Positions 11,701-18,200 of a stretch of 32,190 nt of DNA are shown piece by piece. The translations under genes were made by a program, and so were the position numbers. Position 1 is the stretch's first letter; each line of letters starts with the position of its first letter. Where the stretch lies: positions 1 through 32,190 of the forward strand of contig JBMZCV010000045.1 in NCBI GenBank assembly GCA_049613665.1. Direction: 5' to 3'. Source of the stretch: JBMZCV01 sp049613665. GTDB lineage: Bacteria; Bacteroidota; Bacteroidia; Chitinophagales; UBA2359. The notes below the pieces were generated by a model. The model made no database searches. It worked only from the letters and a program-made list of their open reading frames with translations, and was not told where the DNA came from.

Positions 11701-12772
11701 TAGGAACATCATCTGGATTTAAAGGATTACTTGCTTCAAATGTAGTTGCATCATAAATAAAATTAGGTGCATCAGACAAGCAATAGTGACCTTGCAAGCC
11801 AACAATTTCTGGGCTTGGCAAATCAAATACGCCGTCAATAAATAAAGTACAACCATTTTCATCTTGTAATTTGATAAACCAAGGTTGGTCTTTCATTACA
11901 TTTACAACAAAGCTAATTGGAGAAGCGTTAGCTGAAAAATCTACAGTTGCTCCGTTTGGAGGAAAAGTAGCAATATAAGGAAAAGTTACACCTACAGACT
12001 CCACTACTGTAAATACAGAATTAGCTGGAGTTTGTGAAATTGTGATGTGAGCATCAGCAGTACCATCAGCAATATCCAATTGGTCATTGTTACATTGGTA
12101 ACGATCAAATTCGATAGTTGCACCACAATCAACAACTGCATTACAAGCTTCTTGTTGAGTGTCAGGTATTACTGTAACACGCAAACGAAGTTGGTAAGCA
12201 TCAGCAACACCGTCAGCAGCATAATCTACTACATATGTGTAAACACCTGGCATACCTGCTCCTAAAGCAGCTTCAGCTAAGACATCAAAGCCATTCACAA
12301 CACCACTAATACAGTAGTCATCACCTTCACAAGGAGGTACAGGTGAAAAGCCATCACATCCAACTGTCAATATTGTACAGTCATCTTCTTCACCCGTAAA
12401 AGGAGGAAGAGTTACAGGTGCAGTAGCAGGTGCTGGCCCTGTAAGATTTGCTAACTCATCACAAGTTACAGTACGAGTTAATAATGGTAAGTTAAATGGA
12501 ACAAAATTGTCTTGATCAACTCCATCAAAACCTAAGATATTGCCATCAACAATAATGGTTTCACCAGCAATCTGATAAACCACTTCTGGGGAGCCTATGC
12601 CATCATTCATATTGTGGGCTACGCCTGTTAATTCCACTGTAACATTCAGTGGATAGTCATTTTGTGCATTTGCCGACGTAGTAGTCGCAAAACCAAGCAC
12701 ACAACAACAAACGAAAGCTGTGAGGATTTGGCTTATACCTCTCAAACTTTTTGTTAGTACTTTACTTTTCAT
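2711..12772 (-). CDS. giant secreted Ig-like/lamin-tail protein with T9SS sorting domain
   Basis: A 3353-residue exported protein (roughly 350 kDa by estimate). A signal peptide ends near SANA-Q at residue 36. Most of the chain is diverged beta-sandwich repeats of about 75-95 residues with the pattern C...L...G.W/F...G..F....G.Y.ITY...C, as in Ig-like/PKD-type repeats. Two segments beginning FISEIEYD (about 1477) and LITEIHYD (about 1893), each followed by V(D/T)LS.Y.L.FY, resemble lamin-tail domains. A cadherin-like domain (NVLDNDSG, FTFVPAPGFTG) lies at about 2995-3085 and a fibronectin-like unit (WVTASEFNNDFFTLEHS) near 3190. The last about 80 residues (NLFPVPATNVLNV ... GTYFMSINDG ... TRFVVE) are a type A T9SS sorting domain, so the protein is probably moved across the outer membrane and attached to the surface or released. 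It is rich in D, N, T, A, G and poor in K, and codon use is strongly skewed (GCT, GTA, ACT, GGT). The exact function, whether adhesin or matrix component, is inferred. Confidence 0.92.
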   Translation of the reverse strand: MKSKVLTKSLRGISQILTAFVCCCVLGFATTTSANAQNDYPLNVTVELTGVAHNMNDGIGSPEVVYQIAGETIIVDGNILGFDGVDQDNFVPFNLPLLTRTVTCDELANLTGPAPATAPVTLPPFTGEEDDCTILTVGCDGFSPVPPCEGDDYCISGVVNGFDVLAEAALGAGMPGVYTYVVDYAADGVADAYQLRLRVTVIPDTQQEACNAVVDCGATIEFDRYQCNNDQLDIADGTADAHITISQTPANSVFTVVESVGVTFPYIATFPPNGATVDFSANASPISFVVNVMKDQPWFIKLQDENGCTLFIDGVFDLPSPEIVGLQGHYCLSDAPNFIYDATTFEASNPLNPDDVPNAGEWFGVGLTDNGNGSAIFDPFTAGTGQHLITYLYNDFGATSNNPDYVSCEVQADALVNIYPVFYPSFEVDETICVDGGTITLTPTDVAGIIAEFDALNSQFDPQDAIVEADEYISFAGVGVSNINDGSGTATFDPSDAGVGVHAVELTVGYPACPQTYVVSIEVVEVIDATIEDRTFCASTSEQIDLTGMFTATTSNGGTFVMTNGPITGVSVNGNALSYDSDATTFPIEVDIDYTVGDATANGDNCYDTGSATVTILDGQEEIYINATPEFVCAGTTLDLTDYLSGIDVDTANGMFSFAGTAPGDVYTPGAFTLAIGNDQVGGNGRVITITYSQDNGTCITEVATSIYVVDPSIPDPVLGNAPVDVCEFDECVNLFDAISAGNTNGTFYINGVESLTGIMCPWDYSGAVEVNYVVSSPEGCEESVMTTINIVEGPNPEFVVADEWTGNGLVGNTVSVSTMDSLTEICSRESCYLLVPETQPELLPTWDGLSGTDQTAVAPATLVATVTIPAASLAANLYFNDLAFIYDYTPTPGGTVSQGDHDGFTIDLPGLNNPLVDIPDNTNPAGVTADGNDNHFEYDTLEVVIDGMLVEPAASAYAAAAAAAGYDGTAWEYFLDQFTTCEDVVFTYTLETNAAESGISLELVQEARAVDVKGDMMAYLHETATDITTWGIDFTNPASNIGLTSGSVITLDGQPFDADGNYSTTYGYYSFCTQVTDIDLAAYDEFDIVFTTTDCDATNDDDELCANSFTTTVIVLESLNADLATPEAICATDGSFDLESLYVSGTTTPTGSFTADMGMVNGNILDVSGLDFAGADSVNITIMYEATEGNLCDPEDGSTMLTVFAPVDADVDYPETVCLGSIPALPNGTWSTDDGMAPTEVGLYTITNVVTNGPCMDEFHQEVLVALSANIVVANDTISACVNQPLNLTTNVSSDITGSFSAVEDVISGNLFLASATGYYTVTYSVNGECAASETFVVNVLDAANAQFDAPENICSEQMVTLTDWFVPGTTPGGMWTATAGMVDGNMFTAPEAEGTTFSITYTVGMGTCEASYSQTLMVSPIAQSATEGYGFVCQSEDDFSIDLTQYIDDGLVNNPDNNNGGFFNLAAIPPFISEIEYDAPTFNEYVEVTAAENVDLSNYALYFYERTDYADLDDAGNAVIDGGVEGGKSSGRLYNVVPLSGIVGTINDIPEAAYLDDTYVYDNGTHDIDIIADGEVVMASSGISYGAVAFNSDIDIKTGPAGIALVDLVRAAELQSMIDDMPVTVADLDLEQLDYRHNDAVVQFIGYGTDMENTNYGIFTSCDGPAASMVSVDINVVDGEGRGRSLQFTNNCWVRPNIDDEPLAYQDGGPYDPDLFDHDAVGQDANQSGNAGVLNYGMSFEGADEFYFDYIAPDGDILLLDRLCWSLFAVNQIVDVEEGLVDNEPGTIPGEDEGLVRFNCTNPTYTVPFGYQTVNACGNSAAAGFNLTVLMDLEESWSAPKTDVCESADPFSLTDLINDDVHYIQPYHYEGSFEAAADTTFEENVNPPLITEIHYDWYGYDGDAADDHCVLYNYVDDAGTPFDYVDDQYEQLWICEGIEITAPVGTDLSCYNLVFYSDEVNANPASVYNALGTDVAYINSEGQIVETDVTNGMNMELYGMVTEDNNVQPTGTIMYTPDFSYLQWTTDEDLNGFPYYAGHTLNPFDPNQNDVFGLDNTPTNPGLYIDANGNNEYDEGVDTWVNAMTFPWDRNNGNADNGVGSHWFPIVDLPQDIGGVGFYNKCTGELLSFMSWGGQLQPEPKADFSEAGLFEQICSTVIDTTQSELNGDVRSLQYVDCATLNVPDNCNCDENGGIWIMVYKGQSATIPMCDGAVVEFETSSYSSSFGGINLGFDTEYFEPDADAFSLDLSSLLDNTLENLNPNVTTTGILPNNAIITSHIIEVTIGTGNSSDFQVYTYDINTDNCEASLDVSEETNVYQCSIGDLDMAFTDDEVCQDCSEVSDNACIVGEFIDAAPFVLNGGGDYDIDANGNFDGTPDYSPTDESPVPGIQDGNDGLLELGFYDGNGEDAMENDCYIGECTSEAKTSYNVEDLTAYIYDGNEFTPKEDSCYTIITTPETYNVTIKVKVEYMQCVPVGNFYTSLEDGGPAPMFGNNEDDAPITMNTEDWDTPWWEFAPAGMSEYNDLEVTYDVTNYNELEADNVTDDLACLDDDNNVLGSAIQEITIIPGGVAQFADDAQTEACTGDMINLLSLLSSSSDQGGMFSGDGVAGSNFAPTAAGTYTITYTVGGGECSNPGQLTMTVGESGMMPNLPVASACTLAPISLDASATWSGDGVNGNTFTPAASGTYTLEWMSGGGNCAMSGSTTVTVTAPVNASADVSEAVDGFYTVSITLSGGNGTYTVNNNPIAGNTFTSDPVSCPAGYTFVVASNGCPSVTVLGDAPESCVEVCVPEAGTLSATGIPTGLLCVGTQFSVSTLGDNTDANTIFAITNAAGTVVAQNTNGTFDAPVTAGTYDVWAINTCNDVATIPSTVGEISTAAAAGSLDITEAISVTLAPELSITGTAYCDDTFGGYLIEVTVDGGAPASNGFGSYSLNYPLFSGSLTGTPPLTAVIEAGNGTPFPAGASVSVSVDSDGSLCEAFTIVSIDTEACGINGEPNSQNTEVDQPTTFNVLDNDSGVGVLTVTNVIQPDPSEGTVVWTPEGQFTFVPAPGFTGTSTFVYEFVDELGQSDSAPVTIIVSGSQAAELVLDVTEDCTGFETTGVYTLIVTIQGGVAPYTFSGASINNFTLNEATSFPITGIADGSSYEVIVTDLEGTVKTEAGEVACSKVAVELLSFSGSVETDGDLLRWVTASEFNNDFFTLEHSVDGINYEVIATKEGAGTSTTANTYSELYKDAAAGTNYYRLSATDFDGSVNTYAPITLVRGELGLGFVNLFPVPATNVLNVSFTAVKNAPVKMEVYNIAGKLINILDVDATQGVNQATINVSGYAAGTYFMSINDGEAVTTTRFVVE
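9877..9897 (-). repeat. trinucleotide repeat coding for poly-alanine
   Basis: Seven tandem CAG units on the plus strand, read in the gene as GCT alanine codons, encode an uninterrupted Ala run at about residues 957-964 inside the giant protein. The unit is in frame, so gain or loss of copies changes length without breaking the reading frame. Confidence 0.8.
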
Positions 12773-12876
12773 ACTTAATTAAATTTATGAAATTTAGTTA
12801 TCTCGTTTTATGTAAAAAAAATTATATTAATGCTTTAATCAAAAAGTCATAAACACCTAAAAATCAAGTATTTATG

Positions 12877-13374
12877 TTATTTTATTAAACTATTGATTGC
12901 TTTCTTTTTTTCCTCAAAAGGAATGTCTTCTCCTGTATATTTACTAATCTTTTCGTATTCATTTTTTGTCATCTCTAAACTGATAACTTCTCCTGTTTTT
13001 TCATCACGCACATTATAAAAATACGTCTCTCCTTTTTTTGCTTGCTTTGCAGCTTTTGTTTTTTCTCTTGTAGGCACTTTCGTTCTATCTGCTTCCAAAC
13101 GATCTGCCATATCTTGCAGCTTCTTTTTCATTTCAGGATTGTTGTTATATACACCCGAATTTAAAGCATGTTCTATCTTTTGAATATTTTGGTCTATTGT
13201 TTTGGTAGTCTCCGAAGATTGTGGCTTTTGTGTAGCCAACGTTTGAGTATTTGTAGTTTTTGTTTCAACAGCTTTTTGCTCCTTGTTTCCGCTTTGTGCA
13301 GTACAAGAAGTTCCAAGTGTAATGCTTAACAGCAAAAAAACAAGACTAACAGTTACTATAATTTGATTTCTCAT
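12877..13374 (-). CDS. putative lipoprotein of unknown function
   Basis: A 165-residue protein with a hydrophobic N-terminal segment (residues 5-20) and a lipobox-like LGTSC, giving a lipidated Cys24; Gly at -3 is slightly atypical. A low-complexity Thr/Gln/Lys linker (about 28-60) is followed by a charged helical part. The C-terminal block contains ETYFYNVRDEKTGEVISLEM and ends KYTGEDIPFEEK. I do not recognise the family. It lies 104 bp upstream of the giant T9SS gene on the same strand with no terminator between, so the two could share a transcript. Confidence 0.75.
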   Translation of the reverse strand: MRNQIIVTVSLVFLLLSITLGTSCTAQSGNKEQKAVETKTTNTQTLATQKPQSSETTKTIDQNIQKIEHALNSGVYNNNPEMKKKLQDMADRLEADRTKVPTREKTKAAKQAKKGETYFYNVRDEKTGEVISLEMTKNEYEKISKYTGEDIPFEEKKKAINSLIK

Positions 13375-13928
13375 ATCTTCAAAAAAAAATTTAATGGATT
13401 TTTTTAATCTAAAAAAGAAGTATTAATTAAATACTCAACTTAAAACTACATTAACATACAATTATTATACAAAATAAAAAAAATAGTTACTTTTTATTAA
13501 AATAGAACTCAAGTTTCTATCATAACTATTCCTTCTTTGTTAAAAGAAAGTTAATTGTATTTGAGTTTTTTTCGAAATATGAAAAAATGATTTTTCCTGA
13601 AAAAAAACTCATTTAAAACTATGTTTATAATGAAATTTTTTAGTAATATACTAATTTGTGAAGGCAAAGATATATACATACAAATCATTAACAAATGATT
13701 GTTATTTAAAGAAGATAAACGTTAAGGTTAGTAGCAGCATTTTATTTTTTATATTAATAAAACTACTGCTTTCTAATTTTGCTTGCTTTTTTACTACTAC
13801 AAGCTATTTAAAGTAGGTTTGCAATGCAAATATAAAGATGTTTTTTTGAATAATGCTAGTTTTTAGCTTTTTTTTTCAAAAAAAAAAACACTTTATGCTT
13901 TATCCTTTTTGTTTTCTTCAAAAACATA
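13375..13928. other. AT-rich intergenic region, no gene seen
   Basis: There is no supported gene. It holds the promoter region of the 12877-13374 lipoprotein gene and a weak hairpin (AATCATT/AATGATT at 13683-13700). A plus-strand open frame from 13853 overlaps the neighbouring lipoprotein gene on the opposite strand and looks like a chance frame. Confidence 0.6.
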
Positions 13929-14330
13929 TCACTTACATGCCTTTTTTCCATTATTATATGCCTTTGAAAAACTGGCTTTACGAGCATCTACCAAACGATT
14001 ATCTATTGTCCGATAAGTCTGTTCCAAACGAGAACGACAGTTTTTTTGAGCTTGAATATCTTTTTGCTCACCACATTTACAATATTTAGCTGCCAATTCT
14101 ACTCCACGTTTTACAAATACATCCGATAAGTTGATATTTTTGCTGTCTTTGGCTGCCTCTCGCAACTCTTTCAAACGTTCAGTACTTAACTCTTCTAAAG
14201 ATGTTTTATTTGCACTAGATTTTGTTGTTGTTTCTTGTTGTGTGTTAGCATTTTCATTACTACATGCAAAGAAAAAAATAAATCCAAATACAAATAAAAA
14301 TATTTTCTTATTAATAATGTGTTTTTTCAT
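13929..14330 (-). CDS. small cysteine-containing lipoprotein, unknown function
   Basis: A 133-residue protein. MKKHIINKK is followed by a Phe-rich hydrophobic stretch ending in the lipobox FFAC, lipidated Cys23. After a Ser/Thr/Asn linker comes a helical, charged domain with cysteines in YCKCGEQ, then KNC and a C-terminal KKACK. Four cysteines outside the lipobox could form two disulphides in the periplasm or bind a metal. I do not recognise the family. It has a convincing -7 box upstream (14375-14382) and so is probably its own transcript. Confidence 0.75.
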   Translation of the reverse strand: MKKHIINKKIFLFVFGFIFFFACSNENANTQQETTTKSSANKTSLEELSTERLKELREAAKDSKNINLSDVFVKRGVELAAKYCKCGEQKDIQAQKNCRSRLEQTYRTIDNRLVDARKASFSKAYNNGKKACK

Positions 14331-14374
14331 GAGTTTTTCTTAAAAAAATATTGTTATTTCATTTCAAATGCACA

Positions 14375-14382
14375 CAAAGCTA
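14375..14382 (-). promoter_or_regulatory. -7 box upstream of the 13929-14330 lipoprotein
   Basis: TAGCTTTG on the minus strand is an exact match to TAnnTTTG, with TTTA (one base off TTTG) 17 bp upstream as a -33 candidate. It lies about 45 bases before the start codon. Confidence 0.5.
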
Positions 14383-14448
14383 CAAATTTTCTTGCGTATT
14401 AAAGGTATATTGTACCAAATTACTTTTCAATAATTGTGTCATAAAATC

Positions 14449-14525
14449 TTTAAGTATCAAACTCTATTTAATAATAAGATGATTTGTGCTAATACCCTAA
14501 GAGTTAAGGCATAAAACGCCCACAA
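14449..14525 (+). repeat. diverged copy of the dispersed intergenic repeat (copy E)
   Basis: The left end TCTTTAAGTATCAA matches the fullest copy near 27485 (TCTTTAAGTACCAA) at 13 of 14 positions, and CTATTTAATAA follows in both. The centre has drifted but still contains CTAAT and a small hairpin (CCCTAAGAGTTAAGG with one mismatch). Confidence 0.45.
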
Positions 14526-14799
14526 TTTGTAGAATAAACTTGTTCTAACTATTTATCTATTTTTTTAGAAAAGCGTCTTTTTAAAACAATAGCATTTAAA
14601 CTTTATTTATTTTATATTCATTATCAGAAAGTTATGGTTCGCAAAAATTCAACATGTATTTTTAAAAAAAATTTAATGCTGTAATACTCTGCATTTGTTT
14701 TTTCGTTTATTTTCCAACTATTTTTCATTTATAACATTTTTTTTTAAGGTCGCATTTCAAACAAAGTAACTTGTAAAATAACTTTATGCAATAGCACCT

Positions 14800-14833
14800 A
14801 AAAGCTTATAAATCAATAGTTTATAGGCTTTTT
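14800..14833 (+). terminator. terminator-like hairpin
   Basis: AAAAGCTTATAAA pairs with TTTATAGGCTTTT (13 bp, one G-T wobble) around a short loop, ending in five T's. No plus-strand gene lies upstream, so it may be a fortuitous hairpin or mark an unannotated transcript. AAGCTTATAAAT recurs directly just downstream. Confidence 0.35.
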
Positions 14834-15023
14834 AAGCTTATAAATATTAGTTTAAATATCTAACAAGTAAATTTCAAAAAAAGTATTTTAATTAGTTTTT
14901 CTATCAAAATTAAATAAGCTCCCTTTTTAAGCTTTTCATAAAAAAAGAGTTTATTTTTTACAAAAAGTTATTTAATAATATGCCTTCTTTTCACAAAAAA
15001 ATAATTATTTAGCAAATTCTTTG

Positions 15024-15031
15024 TATTTTTG
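15024..15031 (+). promoter_or_regulatory. -7 box candidate for adk
   Basis: TATTTTTG matches TAnnTTTG and would give a leader of about 70 bases to the adk start. No TTTG -33 box is present at the expected distance. Confidence 0.35.
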
Positions 15032-15110
15032 CATTTCGTTTTTATTTCAAAAACAATTAAAAACAAAAAATACCGCAAAATTTATTTTTTTATTTTTACA
15101 AAAACAAAAA

Positions 15111-15695
15111 ATGCTTAATTTAATTTTATTTGGCCCTCCGGGCAGTGGAAAGGGTACTCAAGCAAGCTTGTTGGTCAAAAACTATGATTTAAAACACATT
15201 TCAACAGGCGATTTGTTGAGAGAAGAAAAAGCGAATAAAACACCTCTTGGTTTAGAAGCCAAAAAATATATGGAGCAAGGTTTGCTCGTTCCAGACGAAG
15301 TAGTCATAGGCATGATAAGCAATACTTTAGATACTAATGCAAGCTCTGTAAAAGGATTTATCTTCGATGGTTTTCCACGCACAGTTGTTCAAGCAGCAGC
15401 ATTAGATAAATTATTAGCAGAAAAAACATTAACTATAACACAAGTTTTAGCACTACAAGTAAGCGAAGAAGAATTAGTAAAACGCTTATTGGAAAGAGGC
15501 AAAACTTCTGGCCGTGCCGATGATAGAAATGTAGAAACAATCAGAAAGCGTGTGGTTGAATATGAAACAAAAACAGCATTGGTAGCAAGCCATTATGATG
15601 AACAAGATAAGCTAGTCAATATTGAAGGTGAAGGCAGTATTAGCGATATTACAAATGCTTTATCGGTTGCTATTGACAACCTTATAGTATCTTAG
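15111..15695 (+). CDS. adk: adenylate kinase
   Basis: A 194-residue enzyme converting ATP + AMP to two ADP in the cytoplasm. The P-loop GPPGSGKGT is at residues 8-16. The AMP-binding part follows (HISTGDLLR, then FIFDGFPRTVVQA), and the arginines of the lid region are in ERGKTSGRADDRN. The length and the lack of a Cys-containing insertion indicate the short-lid form without a zinc site. The chosen start, ATG at 15111, gives the family's usual N-terminus directly before LILFGPPGSGKG; an open frame upstream adds 30 low-complexity residues and is rejected. A terminator follows at 15746-15795, so adk is probably transcribed alone. Confidence 0.95.
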   Translation: MLNLILFGPPGSGKGTQASLLVKNYDLKHISTGDLLREEKANKTPLGLEAKKYMEQGLLVPDEVVIGMISNTLDTNASSVKGFIFDGFPRTVVQAAALDKLLAEKTLTITQVLALQVSEEELVKRLLERGKTSGRADDRNVETIRKRVVEYETKTALVASHYDEQDKLVNIEGEGSISDITNALSVAIDNLIVS

Positions 15696-15745
15696 TAATC
15701 AAAAGCATCTAATAGCCTATAAATCAAGGAGTTATACAAAAATAA

Positions 15746-15795
15746 TAGTAGGTAGCAGACATTAAAACAAAAGAATGACTGCTACCTATTTTATA
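15746..15795 (+). terminator. intrinsic terminator of adk
   Basis: TAGGTAGCAG (15749-15758) pairs perfectly with CTGCTACCTA (15779-15788) around a 20-base loop and is followed by TTTTATATT. It lies between adk and obg. Confidence 0.75.
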
Positions 15796-15826
15796 TTAAA
15801 AATGTTTTATTTTAGGAATAAGAAAT

Positions 15827-16816
15827 ATGGAACAAGTCAATTTCGTAGATTATGTTAAGATATGCTGCCGATCTGGAAAAGGCGGAGCAGGAAGTGTTCA
15901 CTTTAGAAGAGAAAAGTATATTCCAAAAGGCGGCCCAGATGGTGGAAATGGTGGACATGGTGGACATATCATTTTGAGAGGCAACAAGCAAAAATGGACT
16001 TTATTACATTTGAAGTATCGCAAACACATAAGAGCTGAACATGGTGGCAATGGTGCTGGTGCTTTGAAAACAGGAGCAGATGGAAAAAGCGTTATTTTAG
16101 ATGTTCCATTAGGTACAGTAGCAAGAGATTTTGAGACTGGCGAAGTGCATTTTGAAATTGTGGAAGATGGCCAAACCGAAATCTTAGTGAAAGGCGGCCG
16201 AGGTGGAAAAGGAAATGACCATTTCAAATCTTCTACTCATCAAACGCCACGTTATGCACAGCCTGGCGAAGATTGTATAGAAGCATGGAAAATTTTGGAA
16301 CTGAAAGTATTAGCAGATATCGGTTTGGTAGGCTTTCCAAATGCAGGAAAATCTACTTTGCTATCGGCTATCACGGCTGCAAAACCGAAAATTGCTTCCT
16401 ATCCTTTCACGACTATTGTACCAAACTTGGGCATCGTTTCATATCATGACGAGCAGTCTTTCGTGATGGCAGATATTCCGGGCATCATCAAAAATGCTCA
16501 TCAAGGCAAAGGTTTGGGACATCGTTTTTTGAAACATATCGAGCGAAATGCAGCTTTACTCTTCATGGTTCCTGCTGATAGTGAGAACATAAAGGAAGAG
16601 TACGATGTGTTATTGCAAGAATGTGCAGCGTATAACCAAGAACTCATGCACAAAAAACGTATATTGGCAATAACAAAAGCCGATTTAATTGATGAAGAGC
16701 TAAAAGAAATGTTAAAAAGTGAGTTACCAACTGATTTACCTTATATTTTTATCTCTTCTTTCACAACAGAAGGGCTGCCTCAATTGAAAGATTTGATTTG
16801 GAAACATATTAATTAA
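15827..16816 (+). CDS. obg: GTPase Obg (ribosome assembly / stress GTPase)
   Basis: A 329-residue protein. The glycine-rich Obg fold occupies residues 1-157 (GKGGAGSVHFRREKY, GGPDGGNGGHGG). The G domain follows: G1 GFPNAGKST at 169-177, the G2 threonine in SYPFTT, G3 DIPG at 216-219 and G4 at 283-286. G4 reads TKAD rather than NKxD, a change from the textbook motif that still keeps Lys and Asp. There is no C-terminal OCT-type extension. Obg proteins bind the 50S subunit late in assembly and respond to (p)ppGpp in other bacteria. The start ATG is preceded by AGGAATAAGAAAT, one of the few plausible ribosome-binding sequences here. Confidence 0.95.
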   Translation: MEQVNFVDYVKICCRSGKGGAGSVHFRREKYIPKGGPDGGNGGHGGHIILRGNKQKWTLLHLKYRKHIRAEHGGNGAGALKTGADGKSVILDVPLGTVARDFETGEVHFEIVEDGQTEILVKGGRGGKGNDHFKSSTHQTPRYAQPGEDCIEAWKILELKVLADIGLVGFPNAGKSTLLSAITAAKPKIASYPFTTIVPNLGIVSYHDEQSFVMADIPGIIKNAHQGKGLGHRFLKHIERNAALLFMVPADSENIKEEYDVLLQECAAYNQELMHKKRILAITKADLIDEELKEMLKSELPTDLPYIFISSFTTEGLPQLKDLIWKHIN

Positions 16817-16892
16817 AGTGTTAAGCACTAGTTAATATAGCTTGTTTGATTTGCTAATGCATTGAAAATTAGTGTGTTAGATTTCATATGCT
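16815..16892 (+). repeat. dispersed intergenic repeat, copy A
   Basis: Starts within a few bases of the obg stop. It aligns closely with the copy at 22566 (AGTGTTAAGCACTAGTTAATAT versus AGTGCCAAGTACTAATTAATAT, then GCTAA..CATTGAAAA). It carries the family's hairpin core at 16853-16881, with G-T pairs replacing Watson-Crick pairs in the inner stem. It fills most of the gap before the transporter gene. Confidence 0.65.
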
Positions 16893-16929
16893 ATAATTTA
16901 TCATTATTAATATTTCACGATATAAAATT

Positions 16930-17814
16930 ATGCCGCAAAAAATAAGTTTACAAAGTTGGCTATATCTCGCCACTATTTCCGTGATATGGGGAAGCTCTTT
17001 TATTTTAATCAAAAAAGGCTTAGTTGTTTTTGAGCCTACACAATTGGCTTGTCTTCGCATTTTTTTAGCCATGTTAGCGATGTCACCGCTCATTTTTAGC
17101 AGCATCAAAAAAATAAAACGAAGCGATTTATTGCCTATTATGGCCATTGCTATTATCGGAACAGGTATTCCAGCTTTTTTATATGCGACTGCCCAAACCC
17201 AACTAGATAGCTCAGTAGCCGCCATTCTCAATTCGCTCACGCCTTTATTTACGCTTATTATAGGTTTGTTATTTTTCAAAACAAAAGTACATTTCGCAAA
17301 AATGATTGGCGTTTTACTTGGTTTGCTCGGTGCGATAAACCTAGTGTTACAAACCTCCTCAAACAGCACTTTTGAAATATCAAACTATTTCTATGCTGGG
17401 CTTATTATATTTGGCACTATGTGTTATGGAACGAGTATTAACTTACTAAAAACTTATGCTCAACATGTTCCTGCTATTGCTCTCAACACGACTTTGTTTA
17501 TGATTATCGGCCCTTTCGCTGGCTTATATCTATTTACTGCCACCGACTTTGTAAGCGTGATGCAAACTGCCGAAGGTGCTTGGCAAGCCTTCGGATATGT
17601 CTGTCTTTTGAGTGTGTTTGGCACTGCTTTGGCTACCATCATTTTTTTCAAATTAGCACAACTCACTGATGCTCTTTTCTCTTCTACGGTTACTTATCTC
17701 ATTCCTATTGTCGCTCTTTTTTGGGGATTTTTAGATGGTGAAATTATTGGTTTAAGCCATCTTTTAGGTTTAGGTCTTATTTTGTTAGGTGTTTATTTGG
17801 CAGGAAAAAGTTAA
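16930..17814 (+). CDS. EamA/DMT-family transporter
   Basis: A 294-residue, very hydrophobic protein with about ten transmembrane segments arranged as two EamA repeats (about 8-140 and 155-290). The first begins with the family signature ISVIWGSSFILIKKGL, and the second ends in GEIIGLSHLLGLGLILLGVYL. It sits in the inner membrane. Drug/metabolite transporters of this type export or import small metabolites such as amino acids or nucleotides, but the substrate cannot be read from the sequence. It stands alone between two copies of the dispersed repeat, with no obvious SD sequence. Confidence 0.88.
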   Translation: MPQKISLQSWLYLATISVIWGSSFILIKKGLVVFEPTQLACLRIFLAMLAMSPLIFSSIKKIKRSDLLPIMAIAIIGTGIPAFLYATAQTQLDSSVAAILNSLTPLFTLIIGLLFFKTKVHFAKMIGVLLGLLGAINLVLQTSSNSTFEISNYFYAGLIIFGTMCYGTSINLLKTYAQHVPAIALNTTLFMIIGPFAGLYLFTATDFVSVMQTAEGAWQAFGYVCLLSVFGTALATIIFFKLAQLTDALFSSTVTYLIPIVALFWGFLDGEIIGLSHLLGLGLILLGVYLAGKS

Positions 17815-17985
17815 TGCTTTGGGCTTTTGAAAAGCTTTTTACATGTCGGTTAAGTAATGTTTTTAAGATTGTTTTTTTGAAAAAAATGCAACAATTTTCT
17901 CAAAAAAACTATTTCTCTAAGCAAAACAGTTCAACGATTTTAGTTCATAGCACATTTATTTATCAAAGAAAAATTTCTAAAAAAT

Positions 17986-18099
17986 AGCTTTTAAGTAGTT
18001 GTTCAAAAAAAATTGGACATTTCAAAACAAGATAACACCTTAATTGTCAATACATTAGCAACAAATCAGCCATTTATTAAATAGTACTTCATACTTAAA
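17986..18099 (-). repeat. dispersed intergenic repeat, copy F (inverted)
   Basis: Read on the minus strand it matches the copy at 27485-27623 for more than 100 bases. Examples are ATTGACAATTAAGGTGTTAT versus ATTGACAATCAAGGTGTTAT, and at the right end GAACAACTACTTAAAAGC versus GAACGACTACTTAAAAGC. It is bounded by TTTAAGTA and TACTTAAA, an inverted pair shared with that copy. The hairpin core lies at 18031-18059. Confidence 0.75.
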
Positions 18100-18152
18100 C
18101 AAAAAGTATCTTTTAATTAGCCTCGATTCTAGCATAATTTTTAACTTATTTG

Positions 18153-18160
18153 TACCTTTG
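18153..18160 (+). promoter_or_regulatory. -7 box of the 28-codon membrane peptide gene
   Basis: TACCTTTG is an exact TAnnTTTG match about 40 bases before the start codon at 18201. A -33 TTTG at the usual distance is not evident. Confidence 0.5.
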
Positions 18161-18200
18161 TTTAAATTTTTATTTTGTCAAATCCAAAAAAAGAAAAGAC

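Larger units (their letters stand above)
14331..15110. other. 780-bp AT-rich intergenic region with diverged repeat and hairpin
   Basis: No gene is recognised. It contains the promoter of the lipoprotein on the left, a diverged copy of the dispersed repeat (14449-14525), a terminator-like hairpin (14800-14833), and the adk leader and promoter on the right. The remainder is homopolymer-rich A/T sequence. Confidence 0.6.
17815..18200. other. intergenic region with inverted repeat copy F and a promoter
   Basis: No gene. It contains an inverted copy of the dispersed repeat (17986-18099) and, to its right, the -7 box that serves the 28-codon gene at 18201. No clear terminator was found for the transporter gene. 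Confidence 0.6.

Noticed and set aside
13853..14089. Plus-strand frame of 78 codons
   Set aside because: It overlaps the lipoprotein gene on the opposite strand for most of its length and consists largely of Phe/Lys/Tyr from A/T-rich DNA.
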